From Ceratorhiza oryzae-sativae (taxonomy: Eukaryota; Basidiomycota; Agaricomycetes; Cantharellales; Ceratobasidiaceae): a stretch of DNA of 64,000 nucleotides. A program made the translations under genes and the position numbers. The stretch is taken from contig JARWMV010000252.1 of NCBI GenBank assembly GCA_030998015.1, positions 248,001-312,000 of the forward strand, read 5' to 3'. Position 1 is the stretch's first letter, and every line of letters starts with the position of its first letter. Shown here piece after piece: positions 1-11,157 of the stretch. The notes under the pieces were generated by a model. It ran no database searches. It saw nothing but the letters and a program-made list of their open reading frames with translations, and was not told where the DNA came from.

Positions 1-522
1 CATTTCTACGCATATACTCAGGGGTCGTAATATTTAACCATTTCTGGCTTCCCTGTGCAGTTTCGGGAATGAAAGAGGTTATGCAGACCGGGGTGAAAGG
101 GCCCCCAAAAAGAACCCTACATAAACGGGGCTTACATAGACGAAGAAATCCAATTGCGGACGTAAAACCACTGCTGACCTCAGTACGCTTTGACACCGCC
201 GGATTGGTTGAGGTAATCCGACTAATATTCTGGACACACTAATACTACCGTAAAACTCGGTGACGTCCGCCGTTGAGGCAGGGAATTTCAATGTATCGTA
301 GCCCACCAACCCCAGAAGCGTGTTCTAAAAAGGTAGTGCTCGGGCATTGAGACGGATGTTCATGCCCGCGCTTCCGAGTACCCCGTGTGCCGTTTAGTAC
401 CACCGCCCGGCCAACTTGCGTATCACTTCGATTCAGTCGCACGCACCGCGCCCTATATAAAAATTAGCATGTCGTGACGGTCCTCATTCGCTTGCTCATT
501 ACATCTTCTCCCAGCAAACATC

Positions 523-1098
523 ATGGATGCCGGTTTTGAAAACTTCAAAGGAAAGATTATTCTCCACGCACAGGCAAGTACATTGTACCACTACTTTGGC
601 GTGACATTTAATTGCTTTTTGTTAGCTCACTGTTCAAGAAGGCCAAGCTGATAGATATGAAGCTCTCAGCAAGGCCGTTCAAGCTTCAATTTTGGCTGGT
701 AATGAACCCGGTAGCTACATGTCCTCTTGAGTATGAATATCGCCCTAATGCTTGTTTAGGATGCCTGACGTTCAGGATTTGTCGCAACGGTAACGATTTT
801 TGCGTGTTTGAAGAGTACGTCCAGAATTTTGCCCGTCCTACAATCGTAATCGAAAGCCTGTAGATATGCAGACGCGGCAGCCATCAAAGCGTAGGGTGTC
901 CCAACGAGTGCATTATTAATAGCCGCTCACACTTGAACACAATAGTCACGCCGAAACGCCCGAGTTTAAGGCATTCTCCGTCGCAGTCCAGGAAGGTACA
1001 CTTTTGGCTGGAGTAAGATACCTTCTGCCATTATGTTATACGCTCGACTGATTTTCCTGCCACAGCGTCCCCAAATGAAGTTTTATGAAGAGGTGTAA
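523..1098 (+). CDS. ABM-fold monooxygenase-like protein, copy A
   Basis: Small protein of about 105 residues assembled from six exons: 523-573, 626-710, 760-814, 864-890, 946-1012 and 1066-1098. The first intron has a GC donor (gcaagt); the others are GT-AG. The translation begins MDAGFENFKGKIILHAQ and contains the pattern EPGCLTFRICRNGN, then VFEEYADAAAIKAH, and ends FYEEV. This is the layout of the antibiotic biosynthesis monooxygenase / YgiN-like dimeric alpha-beta barrel family, whose known members oxidise quinols or aromatic polyketides without a cofactor. The substrate here cannot be read from sequence. A strong TATA element (454-463) lies about 65 bases before the start codon. It is closest to copy C at 47997 (same MDxGxENFKGK start, same introns, same short promoter motif tcctcattcg about 42 bases before the ATG). 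No frame break is needed. Confidence 0.85.
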
Positions 1099-1231
1099 AA
1101 CTTTGGACAAACTTGTAAATCTAGTGGGATGTATATAATACCATGAAACAACAAAACACTTGCACACTACGAAGATCTCGTATATGCCCGGTGTTAGACA
1201 CTCTCGCGCGCATATACCCCATCTTCATGCG

Positions 1232-1292
1232 CATTTCAAACTAGGCACAGTGCTTCTTCGGCTTACGAATCCGATACCGTCTGCGTATAAAA
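1232..1292 (+). promoter_or_regulatory. Promoter of ABM copy B with elements shared with copy D
   Basis: Contains catttcaaacta (1232-1243), gcttcttcggctta (1252-1265) and a TATA element tataaaa (1286-1292). The first two elements recur with exactly the same 20-base spacing at 48772 and 48792, about 97-100 bases before the copy D start codon. The conserved spacing shows descent from one promoter; a regulatory role is inferred. Confidence 0.6.
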
Positions 1293-1331
1293 CGGCTCGG
1301 ATCCTAGGCTGAGTCTGCGTCCATTCGCAAG

Positions 1332-1938
1332 ATGGCTACCACCTTTGAGAACTTCCAAGGAAAGATTATTCTACACGCACAGGTAAAGGATCTAACGATC
1401 TACTACATCGGATCCATCTAATGAATCGACTATCAGGCCACCGCCCAAGAGGGGCAAGCCGACAAGGTGCAATCGTTCTTGAAGGATATCCAGGCTGAAT
1501 CAACAAGCGACAAGGAACCCGGTAACGGATCATTTGGTCTCTTGTTCGTCGAACCCATGATTGAACAGATTCGCCATGTCTAGGCTGTCTTACCTACCGG
1601 GTTACCCGCTCAGGCAACGAATTTTTCATGTTCGAAGAGTGAGTCTGCATGTCGAGTTGTATCGATCGATTCGAAACCTATTTTGTGCAGATACACGGAC
1701 CAGGCTGCTATCAAGGCGTAAGTCGATTTGAATCAGCCGTGACGAGTTGCTAGGTCTAATTCTGGGCGATCTTATCAAGGCATTACGACTCTCCCAAATT
1801 CCAAGCTTTGGTGGCAGAAGTAGGGAAAGGAACTTTGCTCGTTGGCGTAAGTTTTATGTGATATAGCCCGAGACTACTTTGTTCGTGACTGACCTTCCAC
1901 CCCAGGGACCCAGGATCACATACTACCAAGAGGTTTGA
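1332..1938 (+). CDS. ABM-fold monooxygenase-like protein, copy B
   Basis: Six exons with the same phases as copy A: 1332-1382, 1437-1521, 1584-1638, 1691-1717, 1780-1846 and 1906-1938, all with GT donors. The roughly 105-residue product starts MATTFENFQGKIILHAQ, carries EPGCLTYRVTRSGNEF and MFEEYTDQAAIKAH, and ends ITYYQEV. It is the paralogue of copy D (48869), which shares the FENFQGK start and the promoter elements. Probable cytosolic homodimer of the ABM/YgiN fold, as no signal peptide or membrane segment is seen. Whether it is a quinol monooxygenase or another ABM-type enzyme is open. Confidence 0.85.
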
Positions 1939-2920
1939 AGCATCCGCCATGTACGCATTCTAGTGAACAATGTAAAGTTTGTTATCCTTAGCATAACCAT
2001 CTCTTCGAGTGCGCAAGATTCATCATGAATGCAAGCCATAGAACTATTGTATACACTCATTCGGGAAACCTAAAACGGAATAATATGTCCAGAATCGGTC
2101 ATATTGCCGCTATGTACTCATAGGAGTTGACATTTATAGAAATTAGAAAAAAACTTTTCTTCAAGCAGACATGCCGCATTGGAAGGTTCAACAGACAGAC
2201 TGTATTGCCGATCCGATATGGCTGGTATGGGCTATATATTACGGAGATCGAATCACGTAATGCGCCACAACGCCACCGATCGCTCGTCAAGCATTTGTAC
2301 ATCACCGGCGAGTCAAAAAGGATATGACATATTGGACGAGGCATAGTTCGAATATGTGCTGCGGCAATATCATTGTCGAATTTGCTTCTTCGGTAATTTT
2401 ACTACCTTCTCTGTTCCACACGCTTTGACATTGAACTGTAAATCCTTGTTGTTTGACACCACCAGATGGATGTATGCGTACACCCTGGCGGGGGCATATT
2501 CGCTCGTCCTTCGAAGTCTCAACGTTAGACCAACATATCTCTTGTTCAAAGTCTCACACATATTCACCAATATATCACAATCATGCATAAACTTAAACTA
2601 AAAAAAGGACTATGTACACCTCAAAAGACCCTCTATCGAAAAAGAAAAGAAAAAAGGAAAAAAAAGAAGAAGAAAATGCACATTAGAACAAGAGCGTCGT
2701 AAATGGATGGCTGGGGCGATGATGGATACAATAATTCAACTCTGGGCCAAGAGCAGAGACAGAAAAGGTGAGCAGCGACGGTAGGGGAAATAAAAACACA
2801 ATGAATGGATGCGGGATGTGATGTCGTCAAATCGGGTGCGGATGAGATTGTACAACTTTCTTTCAAATCCTTCGTTCAAAAAATAAATCCTTAAAACCTC
2901 AAAGTCGTCTCGTAGGGCGT
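1939..2920. other. Intergenic, no gene supported
   Basis: About 1 kb between ABM copy B and the phospholipase C gene. It holds A/T-rich stretches including a purine tract near 2636-2680, likely 3' flank of both neighbours. The open frames here are short, unspliced and match nothing I know. Confidence 0.5.
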
Positions 2921-4783
2921 CTACAGTCCGATACCTCCCCTTGATTGGACCCTCTCCATTTGGTCGATCACGTCCCAAATGGCGTTGCGTTCCCATCGGC
3001 CAAAGAGAACGGCAGCATAGAGCAAGGTCGTGCCAACAGCGGCGAGAAGCGCCCCGGCAAGAACGAGCACAATGCCCAACCACCACGGCGCTTGAATCGG
3101 TCGCTTGGCCGACCAGGCAGATTTAGGGGGAAGGAATGGAATCGGAAGTCGGAACGGTGCCGGAGGGTGGAGTGGAGATGTTGGCGGGGAGGGCGTGGGG
3201 GAAGCAGGTGCTGGGGAAGAAATAGGAGCAGCGTTGGGTGCGGTAGGCGATGGCGTCGTATAAGCCCTCGGCCTCGACTGCTTCCTCTCCACCCTCACTG
3301 GACTTTGGCTCGCCTGTCGTTGTCCTCGCCTCCTCTGATGCTGTCGTGTCACAGGGCCCCACCCAACCGCACCGGCGGCAACCGCCAATGCGACCAACGA
3401 AAACGCGCACGCGAGGCCGGTGGTCAGGTACGCGGTGCTGGCGGCATACGAAGCTGGGATGGCCGCATGAAGCACGTGCAGGGCATCATGTAGAATGAGC
3501 GCACGTGTTCGTGCAATGGGCGGCGGGATCGGGAGGGGAGGAAGTGGAGTATTGGTTATTTCTGCTTCGGGTTCGATGCCATCGAACTCGGTTTGGGTGT
3601 ACGTCGAGACGCCATAGGGAGTGAGCTCAAGCTCAACTTGGACACCAAAGTGGTCCGAGAGCGAAACCCCGAGGTCGGGCATGCGCTCGGTCATGACGAC
3701 CTTGGCTTCTTTTGCCACCAACTCCCATTCCGCCTGCGCATCCGGTCCACGATACAGGACATAATCCAACCGCTTCCCGAGATGACGCCGCGCGACGTTG
3801 TCAAGCGGCTTACCGGCTGACCATGAATTAAGCGGCGAGTCGGCTGTCACGCCATGCTCGTGGATCGCCGTCAGGGCGGAAGTGGCTGAATCTTGCTTTG
3901 CTGGCGGGGTCGGGAGGGGGAGGGGGTACATTGGTACAGCCGGTGATGAGAGGTTGTGTGTGGCCCACCAAGCGTCCTGGACTTTGGCATGGGCACGAAT
4001 AAACTCGATGGGGGCGCTTCCATCGACGGCGTTGAAGTCCCCAGCGACAATCACATAACGACCGAGCTCGGCGGCCCGGCGAATGAGCTGGGCGTACTCC
4101 CATGCACCCACGAGGCGGTGCGCTTGTTGAAGGACAGTGCCTGTCTCGCCGCCGCGGGCGAACATGTGACTCGTGAGGAGTTCGACATGGCCCAGGACAG
4201 GATGGGCGAGCGTGGCAGCGGCAACGCCCTTGCCTACGAACCAATCTCCGCCGAGCACATCAATAGGGTCGCCGGCCAGCGCAAAGGGGTGCATCTGAGC
4301 CTGCTCGATCGGGAAGCGGGAGAAGAGACTGAGGCCAGAACCGAATGCGCCCGAGTAGAACACGGTGCTGTGCGGCAGCACGGGCGCAACGATCTCGGCG
4401 ACGAGCGCATGGTCCGACTTGAGCCAGAGCTCTTGGAGAGCGACAACGTCATAGGCAGGAGAGGCGGTTAGGATTCGTTCCGCAATAGCGTTTATACGGG
4501 CTAGTCGATGCTGGGACACAAAGCGAAGGCCCCTATTCCCGAGATTAGCGATCGATAGCAGAGAAAGGGCAACGTGGTTCACACACCAGCAATTAAACGT
4601 TAAAACACGAATGCGAGACTCGTCATGGTCGCTGTGAGCTGCGGTCGCCGCCTGGGTGATGGCCGCCTGGGTGGGTGCACGCTCGAGGGCGGCTGTGTCT
4701 GCGAGGCCGAGCACAGCCTGGGTGGGGGCTGCGGCGGCGAGGGCGGCGGAGAGGACGGCGAGCACAAGGCGCAGTGCGAGCAT
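2921..4783 (-). CDS. ISC1: Inositol phosphosphingolipid phospholipase C (neutral sphingomyelinase family)
   Basis: Uninterrupted 620-codon reading frame. Residues 1-19 form a hydrophobic leader ending AAAAP. The endonuclease/exonuclease/phosphatase fold runs from about 57 to 390, with LTFNCWC (Asn64), LQELW (Glu118, metal ligand), TSHMFARGG (His206), AGDFN (Asp249, Asn251) and SDHFG (Asp377/catalytic His378). These are the Isc1/nSMase signatures. The enzyme hydrolyses inositol phosphosphingolipids to ceramide, usually on ER or mitochondrial membranes. A proline-rich linker and hydrophobic stretches at about 448-475 and 575-605 follow, fitting the C-terminal membrane anchor pair of the family. 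A TATA element (4860-4865 on the opposite face) sits about 77 bases upstream. Unlike most neighbours it has no intron and no frame break. Confidence 0.9.
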   Translation of the reverse strand: MLALRLVLAVLSAALAAAAPTQAVLGLADTAALERAPTQAAITQAATAAHSDHDESRIRVLTFNCWCVNHVALSLLSIANLGNRGLRFVSQHRLARINAIAERILTASPAYDVVALQELWLKSDHALVAEIVAPVLPHSTVFYSGAFGSGLSLFSRFPIEQAQMHPFALAGDPIDVLGGDWFVGKGVAAATLAHPVLGHVELLTSHMFARGGETGTVLQQAHRLVGAWEYAQLIRRAAELGRYVIVAGDFNAVDGSAPIEFIRAHAKVQDAWWATHNLSSPAVPMYPLPLPTPPAKQDSATSALTAIHEHGVTADSPLNSWSAGKPLDNVARRHLGKRLDYVLYRGPDAQAEWELVAKEAKVVMTERMPDLGVSLSDHFGVQVELELTPYGVSTYTQTEFDGIEPEAEITNTPLPPLPIPPPIARTRALILHDALHVLHAAIPASYAASTAYLTTGLACAFSLVALAVAAGAVGWGPVTRQHQRRRGQRQASQSPVRVERKQSRPRAYTTPSPTAPNAAPISSPAPASPTPSPPTSPLHPPAPFRLPIPFLPPKSAWSAKRPIQAPWWLGIVLVLAGALLAAVGTTLLYAAVLFGRWERNAIWDVIDQMERVQSRGGIGL

Positions 4784-4859
4784 GACGCCCTGGCTGTCGG
4801 GGGAGAATTACGGAAACGAAAGTACGGACAGGGGGGGCGTGGGTGGGCTGGGGCGAGCC

Positions 4860-4865
4860 TATATA
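4860..4865 (-). promoter_or_regulatory. TATA element of the ISC1-type gene
   Basis: Palindromic tatata within ctatatag on the minus strand, about 77 bases before the ATG at 4783. Position and sequence suit a TATA box; not otherwise supported. Confidence 0.45.
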
Positions 4866-5062
4866 GACGGCTGGGGTGAGGTGCGGCCGTGGTGGTCGGT
4901 GGGAGTCGAGTTCAAGCTGCGTGCGGCCGGGTCCTGAATGGGTTCCCACTGGTGACAAAGCCGCGCGGTCGCCGTGGTCGCCGTCGCGCTCCACCCTGAC
5001 AAATCACGTCATCACATCTCATCCCAAAATAGGATTATATTCTACACAACACAAGACACCGT

Positions 5063-6190
5063 TCAGCTCGCCCCGTTCATCGTCCCCTGCCACAGCCCGT
5101 ACGACTTGCCCGGCACCGTCTGCCAAAGCCGGATCGTCCCTGCCCAAAACAGTCAGCTTGGGTCCCCTATCGCGCTCACACCGGCGTCTTACCGTCCTCG
5201 CTTCCAGTCGCATACATCTCCCCGTCCGGACTGTACTCGACACATGCACCGGACCGTGGTGGCCCTTGTAAACCTCGAGCTCCTCGCCGTCCTCGAGCCG
5301 GTACACACGCACCCACGGATCCCCCACCGAGCCCGCGACGAACCGATCGCCCGTGAGCGGATGCAAGCTCGCGCTCGACGGGGCGTGCGCCAACGTCACC
5401 TGATGCGTCGGCCCGCTATTGGGCCCGTCGAGCGGGATAAACGACGCAGTCTTGCCATGCGTGATCGTCAACGTCGACGTCGGAACTGAGAGCTCCATCG
5501 ACGTCGGCGGCTCAGGCAACTTGACCTGCACCGGCGACGCCAGCGTCCGCAAGTCCCACCATCGCACAAATCCATCGTCGCCCGCGCTCACCCCCAGGTT
5601 CTCTGAGCCCCAAATAACGCTCTTGACCGTGCCTTCGTGCGCCGTCGCCAGGTTGGGCGCCTTGAGAAACGACGGCTCGCCCGCTGACTTGCCATTGGTC
5701 GTCGAGCCATTGGTCTCCCCGGCGCGAGCGAGATCCCAGAGCCGGACTTTCTTCTCTTGCCCACCGGTCAATCCGCGCGTCGCGTCCGGGCCGAGTGCGA
5801 CGGTACGGACAATGTGCTCGTGCGGAAGCGAGGCGAGCGCGTTGCCGGTAAACGTATCCCAGAGCTTGGCCGTAAAATCCGCAGACCCAGACAACGCGCG
5901 CGAGCTATCGCTAGAGAGCTTTGTCTGCCACACGGCTCCCTTGTGACCTGTCACCGTCGCCCGCCCACCCGCGCTCATTAGCCACATGAGAGGTCTGGTA
6001 GGCACAGAGAAATACTGACCGACAAACGTCCCGACCCAGTCCCCACGCCAGTCACGCAGCATCGGGTTCCCGTCCTTGCAGCTCGACACGAGCAAGTACG
6101 TCCCGTCTTGCTCCATCATCGGCGAAAACGCGAGGTGCACGACGGGTCGCGTGTGCCCAGAGCAGGTGAGCGGGGTGCTGCGCGTGCCAT
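5063..6190 (-). CDS. STRAP/unrip-like WD40 repeat protein, frame broken in two places
   Basis: Translation matches the serine-threonine kinase receptor-associated protein family: STPLTCSGHTRPVVHLAFSP near the start, then CKDGNPMLR, GHKGAVW, SADFTAKLWD, LTGGQEKKVRLWD, SLHPLTGDRFVAG and EDGEELEVYKGHHGPVH. Family members form a seven-blade propeller that assists SMN/snRNP assembly and signalling complexes. A 69-base intron after VGTFVG (gtcagt to acag) stays in frame. A second intron follows SPDGEMYATGSEDG, and the last exon encodes TIRLWQTVPGKSYGLWQ. The predicted ATG (6188-6190) is one base out of frame with the first WD repeat, and the frame slips again by one base at HGPVH/CVEYSPDG (5242-5246). 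Both are single missing bases in short repeats, so an assembly error is more likely than decay. The tail is shorter than in animal STRAP. Confidence 0.8.
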
Positions 6191-7566
6191 GAATGATTAT
6201 TGTACAAGTAAGTAGGTGAAAGGGTGAGGTTTAGGGGGGTCAAACGAGAGGCAGTTCGGCGTGAATAATGAAAAAAAAGAGTCTGATCGTTGCTTCGGTG
6301 ATGTACAGAAAATGCTGGACAATTGATATAGTTTCGCCTTGAGTAGGCGGAGAGAGGTCGAGGAAAAGGGTTTTTTTAGAACAAAAAAATAGTGTTGGGG
6401 TTTATAGAACAGGTAGGTTTGGGAGGGTCGTAAAGTCGTAGTCGGGTGGCAAGAACAGCAGGATGGATAAGGAACAAGCGCACGCAAGAATATCGTCGTC
6501 GCGCTGGACACTGGGCATCAGAGCGCTCACCGCTGACTCAGCATGCACTCGGACCGGGACAATTAGGCGTGGATCGTCGATTTTGGGAACACGATGAACG
6601 GGTTGAGCGAGTCGCAGATGGGCAACCGAAGCACAAGCTGCTGGATTATCTCTATTCTCGCATTTATATGTGCATGTGTAAAACAAATGAAGCAAATTGA
6701 ATGATATATGATGGAACGACTAGGCGGCCAAGGAGGCCCTACACTTGAGCTATATTCCCCTGCTCCGTTCTGGGATCAGCCAAGACAGCCGAAAGCGTTG
6801 CAATTGGCGCTCCTAGCGCTTTAATCAAGCGAACCTCGACTTGGAAACTTGGAGTCCTGTGATGAGATTCAACACAATCGAACCTCGTTGGAAGACCGCT
6901 CTGTCAATAATGTTGCTACTATAGGATGTGCTCTATGCGCCCCAGTGGCAGCCTGTGCTATCAATTCCACTGACGGGCCGATAATTCGAGTGCTTGTTGG
7001 TGCAGGTATCAATGGTGTAGGTGAGTCATTCGCTCCTAGTTCCAATCCCTCTATCCTCGTGTCCGTGTAGCCCGCACGGAGCTCCAGCTAGCGAGGAAAG
7101 GGAAGAAAATATCATTATGCGTAGCAAAATCAAAATAACGCAAAGACAGGATCGTGTATGCGTTGCATTTGTGAACGGGAGCCGACCGAACATTCGGAAC
7201 AGGCGCTATGAATCTTGATCACGAAAGCGCCCCCTGTGAGCCATATGGCCTCAATTAAACTCGATCAACCACGTTTCTCATCAGCGGTGAAAGGATTGGT
7301 GTGTTTTTGGCTTTAAATGATTTATTTAAACCATTATAAAGAGATTGTTCTATTCACTCGCATTCCTAGATGAAGGAACAGAAGTATAGTCCATCCACGT
7401 AATCACAGAAAATGAGACATTCCCTCTTTTAGTCGCCAATCAAGGGGTTAGTATGTTGGAAAGAATAGAGCAACTTGACGACCCGGGTATGATTCGTACG
7501 GCCTCATGGTGGACTTGGCCCCAAAACCGGCTGGCATTGACCTCCACACCTCTGTCAAAGTATTCA
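6191..7566. other. Intergenic, no gene supported
   Basis: Promoter side of the STRAP-like gene plus the 3' flank of the next minus-strand gene. Several A/T-rich runs (for example near 6268 and 6372) but no frame with conserved sequence or good splice support. Confidence 0.45.
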
Positions 7567-10211
7567 TTACGCCGTCACGTACAGTGGTGCAGCTGCAAGC
7601 GAATGGCTATCTACACGTTTCGCGTGCTTCTCGATCAGAGGTATTAGATAGTGTTCCTGAAACTGCCGTGCCGTCTCTATCCTGGGTGCATGTGGACGAT
7701 CAAGCTGATACCATGCTCCGTGAAAATACAAATGGGTAGACATTGTTTGATGCATACCTCGAACTGTACAGTGAAGCGTGCTTCTTGCGAAAGCAGAAGG
7801 GACGGTAATATGGGTGTAAATGTATCGGATATGAGTGTATGAATGCAGTCACGGAGCGGCATCCCGTTTGACAAGGCTGTAGTAAGCATTGTATCGACGC
7901 CTTCTCGACCGAGAAGTCCTCGGTCCTCCAGGCTATTCAATGCGTCTACCATAAGCTGAGAAAAATATCGATAGTGTGCAATGAAATTAGTTGTGTGAAG
8001 TAAGGGGTCTTCCCAGTTGAACTTGTTCTGAATGAAAGCGAGGTACCAGTATCGATGTATGAGTTTCGCAACTTGAAATTTCCAGGGAATTTTCGCGTGA
8101 CTGATTGCCCGGAGAATTTGTCCTATGGTAGAGTGAATTTCGATTGTCTGGAGCATTCGCTCTGCACTTGAAATGAGTTTGTCAAGGATATATTCTTAAC
8201 AACGCTTACTCACCAGATTCTTGGTTCGTACCAAAGTCATTCATGATGTTCCTGAATATAAACTTCAGAATTCTAGCAGGAGTTACCATGAACAATCCTG
8301 CACCCAAAGTACCAATCAGACGATGGTAAGGTTGAACCCGTACAACGGGAACGGAGGTTTCCAACGCGTGCATCTTTAGGAGATCTGTATACATATCTAC
8401 CAACCGGGCGATGTACCAATAGCCTTTGCTGATCACTTCTAAGATTACGTCCTTGGTAGAATCGTTGATCTGGTTGTCGACCACAGACTGAAATTTCAGC
8501 TAGTGATGCATGGATTATTACTCTGCAATAGGTACTGTGTTAAACTACTGATTGGGGGTATCAAGGCGTGAAACAATGCCTGTTGATGATATTGTGACCA
8601 GAGGGTAGCGGCGAGGGCTTCATTGCATAGGCCCATAACATCCGCTGAGGCTAAGTGATTTGGGACCTCGCGCAATATGTCTTGAACTGATGATGGGTTA
8701 TCAGGATCCAGAAGAGCAAGGAGCCGTGTAAATGGATAGTCCTTGAAATGGTCAGGCGGTAGATTTGCTAGTCGCCCTGTTTCTGACGATATCGAGGAAG
8801 CCCATGTGTCCTCTGCAAGCTGGGTCTCCCAGTTTGCCGTTTGCCTGGTGATTATGGACAAGACGGCCCAACATAGGAAATAACAATTATATCGTTGGAG
8901 CGTGTACACGCTGCAGGCCGACGTAGATCGTACGGAATAGCAAACAGCAAGGACATGCATGATGTCGAAACCTTCCATGAACTTGATCTCTGCGACAAGA
9001 CTGGAAGGGCGATCTCCGCAAATGTTTCATAGCTAGTGGGGGTGAATCTTTGGATCAAATCCCTGGCATGACACCCAGTTCGGATGGCATCGAACCTCGA
9101 GCCTTGGCCCATCCTTTCTACTCGGCAAGTACTACTGTCCACCAGCTTGAGCAGAAGGAATTCGTGAAAAAATGGTGCTTGATTTTCTCTTCTGTGCTCG
9201 ATAGAAAAAAAGCGTGTTTCAGCTTGTTGGTGATACCAACGCATCACGGCACAGCTTGAATGTTGCCACTCCTGATGAAATTGAAGCTCGATGAGACGCT
9301 CGGGATCTTCAGAATTATTCCAAAACGATATACGATCAAGCAGCGCCGAGGATATTAATGAGCTATTGATGTATTTGTCCAGGTCAACTTTCGACAGGAA
9401 CAGGCGCTTTGGAGCATTCATGCTGAATCCAAACCACACGTATGTAATCAGCCAAAGGAAGAAATGCGATTATTATACAAAGCTGTTCAAAGTTTGCGAA
9501 GCACCGGGGGGGGGGCATACCGTACACTTTCGGTCTCCGACTGGATCCAATATAGCTTTGGTGACATTGTCCTAGGGGGCAAAAGAAGCATAAAACGCCG
9601 CACGTTTTCGCTAGGATGTACAAACTCAATTAAAACTTCTGCCAATCCGGAAGGACCAATCCAACGTGTCTTAGCCCCTGCACTGCGTGAAGTACAATCC
9701 ATTCAGTTTTACGGCACCTTCATGCCGTTTTATACGAAGTTCCCACCGGAGTACTCCTATCTTCCGCTCGATGATCGCCCATGAGCCCTAAGCATATGCT
9801 TCTTGAAAGCGGCTAGCGCTTCTGGATCTGCTGGCAATGCATCGATCATGAGTATTGATGCCTCGGAGTCGATCTCGTTGCAAGGATAATAGATCGAATT
9901 ATGAGGGAGGCTCCGAGCCAGGGAGAGAACGCATTATGTTCCTGATTTATCAGGCTCGCAGCTTCAGGGAGATATAAACGTTTCATCATCGGAGAGGCGG
10001 GGACTAGATTTGCATAGTCGAAACCCGCAGTCAATAACCAGATGGTATCAAAGTTATTGGGATGCAGATATTTAAATTTTATTCTGCTGTTGGCCTTCTT
10101 TTCCAAAAGTATAGAGCGGCTCATATACGTTGGTTTGCACTCATCCCGTTTGAAGGGGCCAAGAAGGAAGTTCAAGAGACCAAAAGAAAACGTACCAGCT
10201 GTGTATCGCAC
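7567..10211 (-). CDS. Large uncharacterised multi-exon protein, possibly Ceratobasidiaceae-specific
   Basis: Coding segments on the minus strand join in order into one protein of roughly 750-850 residues. Landmarks are LHPNNFDTIWLLTAG (about 10.0 kb), NEIDSEASILMIDALPADPE (9.85 kb), RWIGPSGLAEVLIEFVHPSE (9.65 kb), DRISFWNNSEDPERLIELQF (9.3 kb), FMEGFDIMHVLAVCYSVRST (8.95 kb), YTLQRYNCYFLCW (8.88 kb), GYWYIARLVDMYTDLLKMHA (8.4 kb) and a last exon ending APLYVTA with a stop at 7567. At least two single-base slips (near 9772 and 9924) interrupt it. I recall related proteins from Rhizoctonia genomes without assigned function; that memory is unverified. No signal peptide, catalytic motif or membrane segment is evident. 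The start at 10211 is tentative and an upstream exon is possible. Confidence 0.55.
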
Positions 10212-11157
10212 AAGCTAATAATAACAAATTCTGTAAGCCTTCGCATACACTGGCATCCGGTGGCAGAGTCGCACGAGGCTAGATATAAATGCACTAAAAA
10301 CGCATTATGATTAAAATGCGTATTTTAGATCGGATCAACTTCCTCTGCTGGCATTTGCGAGAATTCTTGAGCTTGGAAACGATGTGCTGTAGTGGCAAGA
10401 GAAGAACGCCACTCATGTAAAAGCGATGGGCGCTTATGACTGGTCATGCTTGTTTGATGTCCCTGCATCAACAAGGGCTAGGAAATGGGACACTCGACGT
10501 CGGATATAGTATAGGGGAGGGGGCTTTGTATACTATCGCTTCATTTATGATATATTTCGCATCCGACTTCTGAGAATGAGCGTAAAAATACTCGACTTTT
10601 AAGCAATTTGTATCGTCTTGATAGGCGAAGTCAAAACAATATCAAATAATGGCCCCATCGTGGAATATTCCAAATACGTCGCGTCCCGCTGAACTTGAAC
10701 CGACGTTCTTCTCTTGCCGCTACAGTACTGAGCGGATTGTGGAATCTCGTGAATGTATGCCAAGCAAAGAAAAAACGTGGAATCTCATGGCTGTGGTACT
10801 AATTTGTGTTTGTTCCGACCCGCTTGTCCCACGCTCGCCCAGCGACTGAGCTAGCACCAAAGTCTACACCCCCCGCACAACCGCGCCTGGAACATTCTTG
10901 TTCTGAAGAAAGATACGGGCGGAGTACATTTCCTCGGTCGATATCCGCAAATGGCTATTCCATCCTCATGAAGAAGGTCTCTTTGCTTCTCCTTCCGGCT
11001 CTTGTCTCAGCCGACGAGCCGTTCTGGGTTTCAAGCCCGGGCCGGAGATATTGAATGTCTTCTGCTCTATGGAGATCGAACATACGGCGATACATAAAGA
11101 CTTCTCGCGAAGCCAAGATGGGTGGTTGTCCTGTGGCATCTCTGCGCTGGTCGAACG
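10212..11157. other. Intergenic, divergent promoter region
   Basis: Lies between the 5' ends of the uncharacterised minus-strand gene and the GH35 gene. No reading frame here has conserved content. Presumed to hold both promoters. Confidence 0.4.

Noticed and set aside
3800..4471. Several frames opposite the Isc1-type gene
   Set aside because: Antisense shadows of a high-GC, fully conserved coding sequence.
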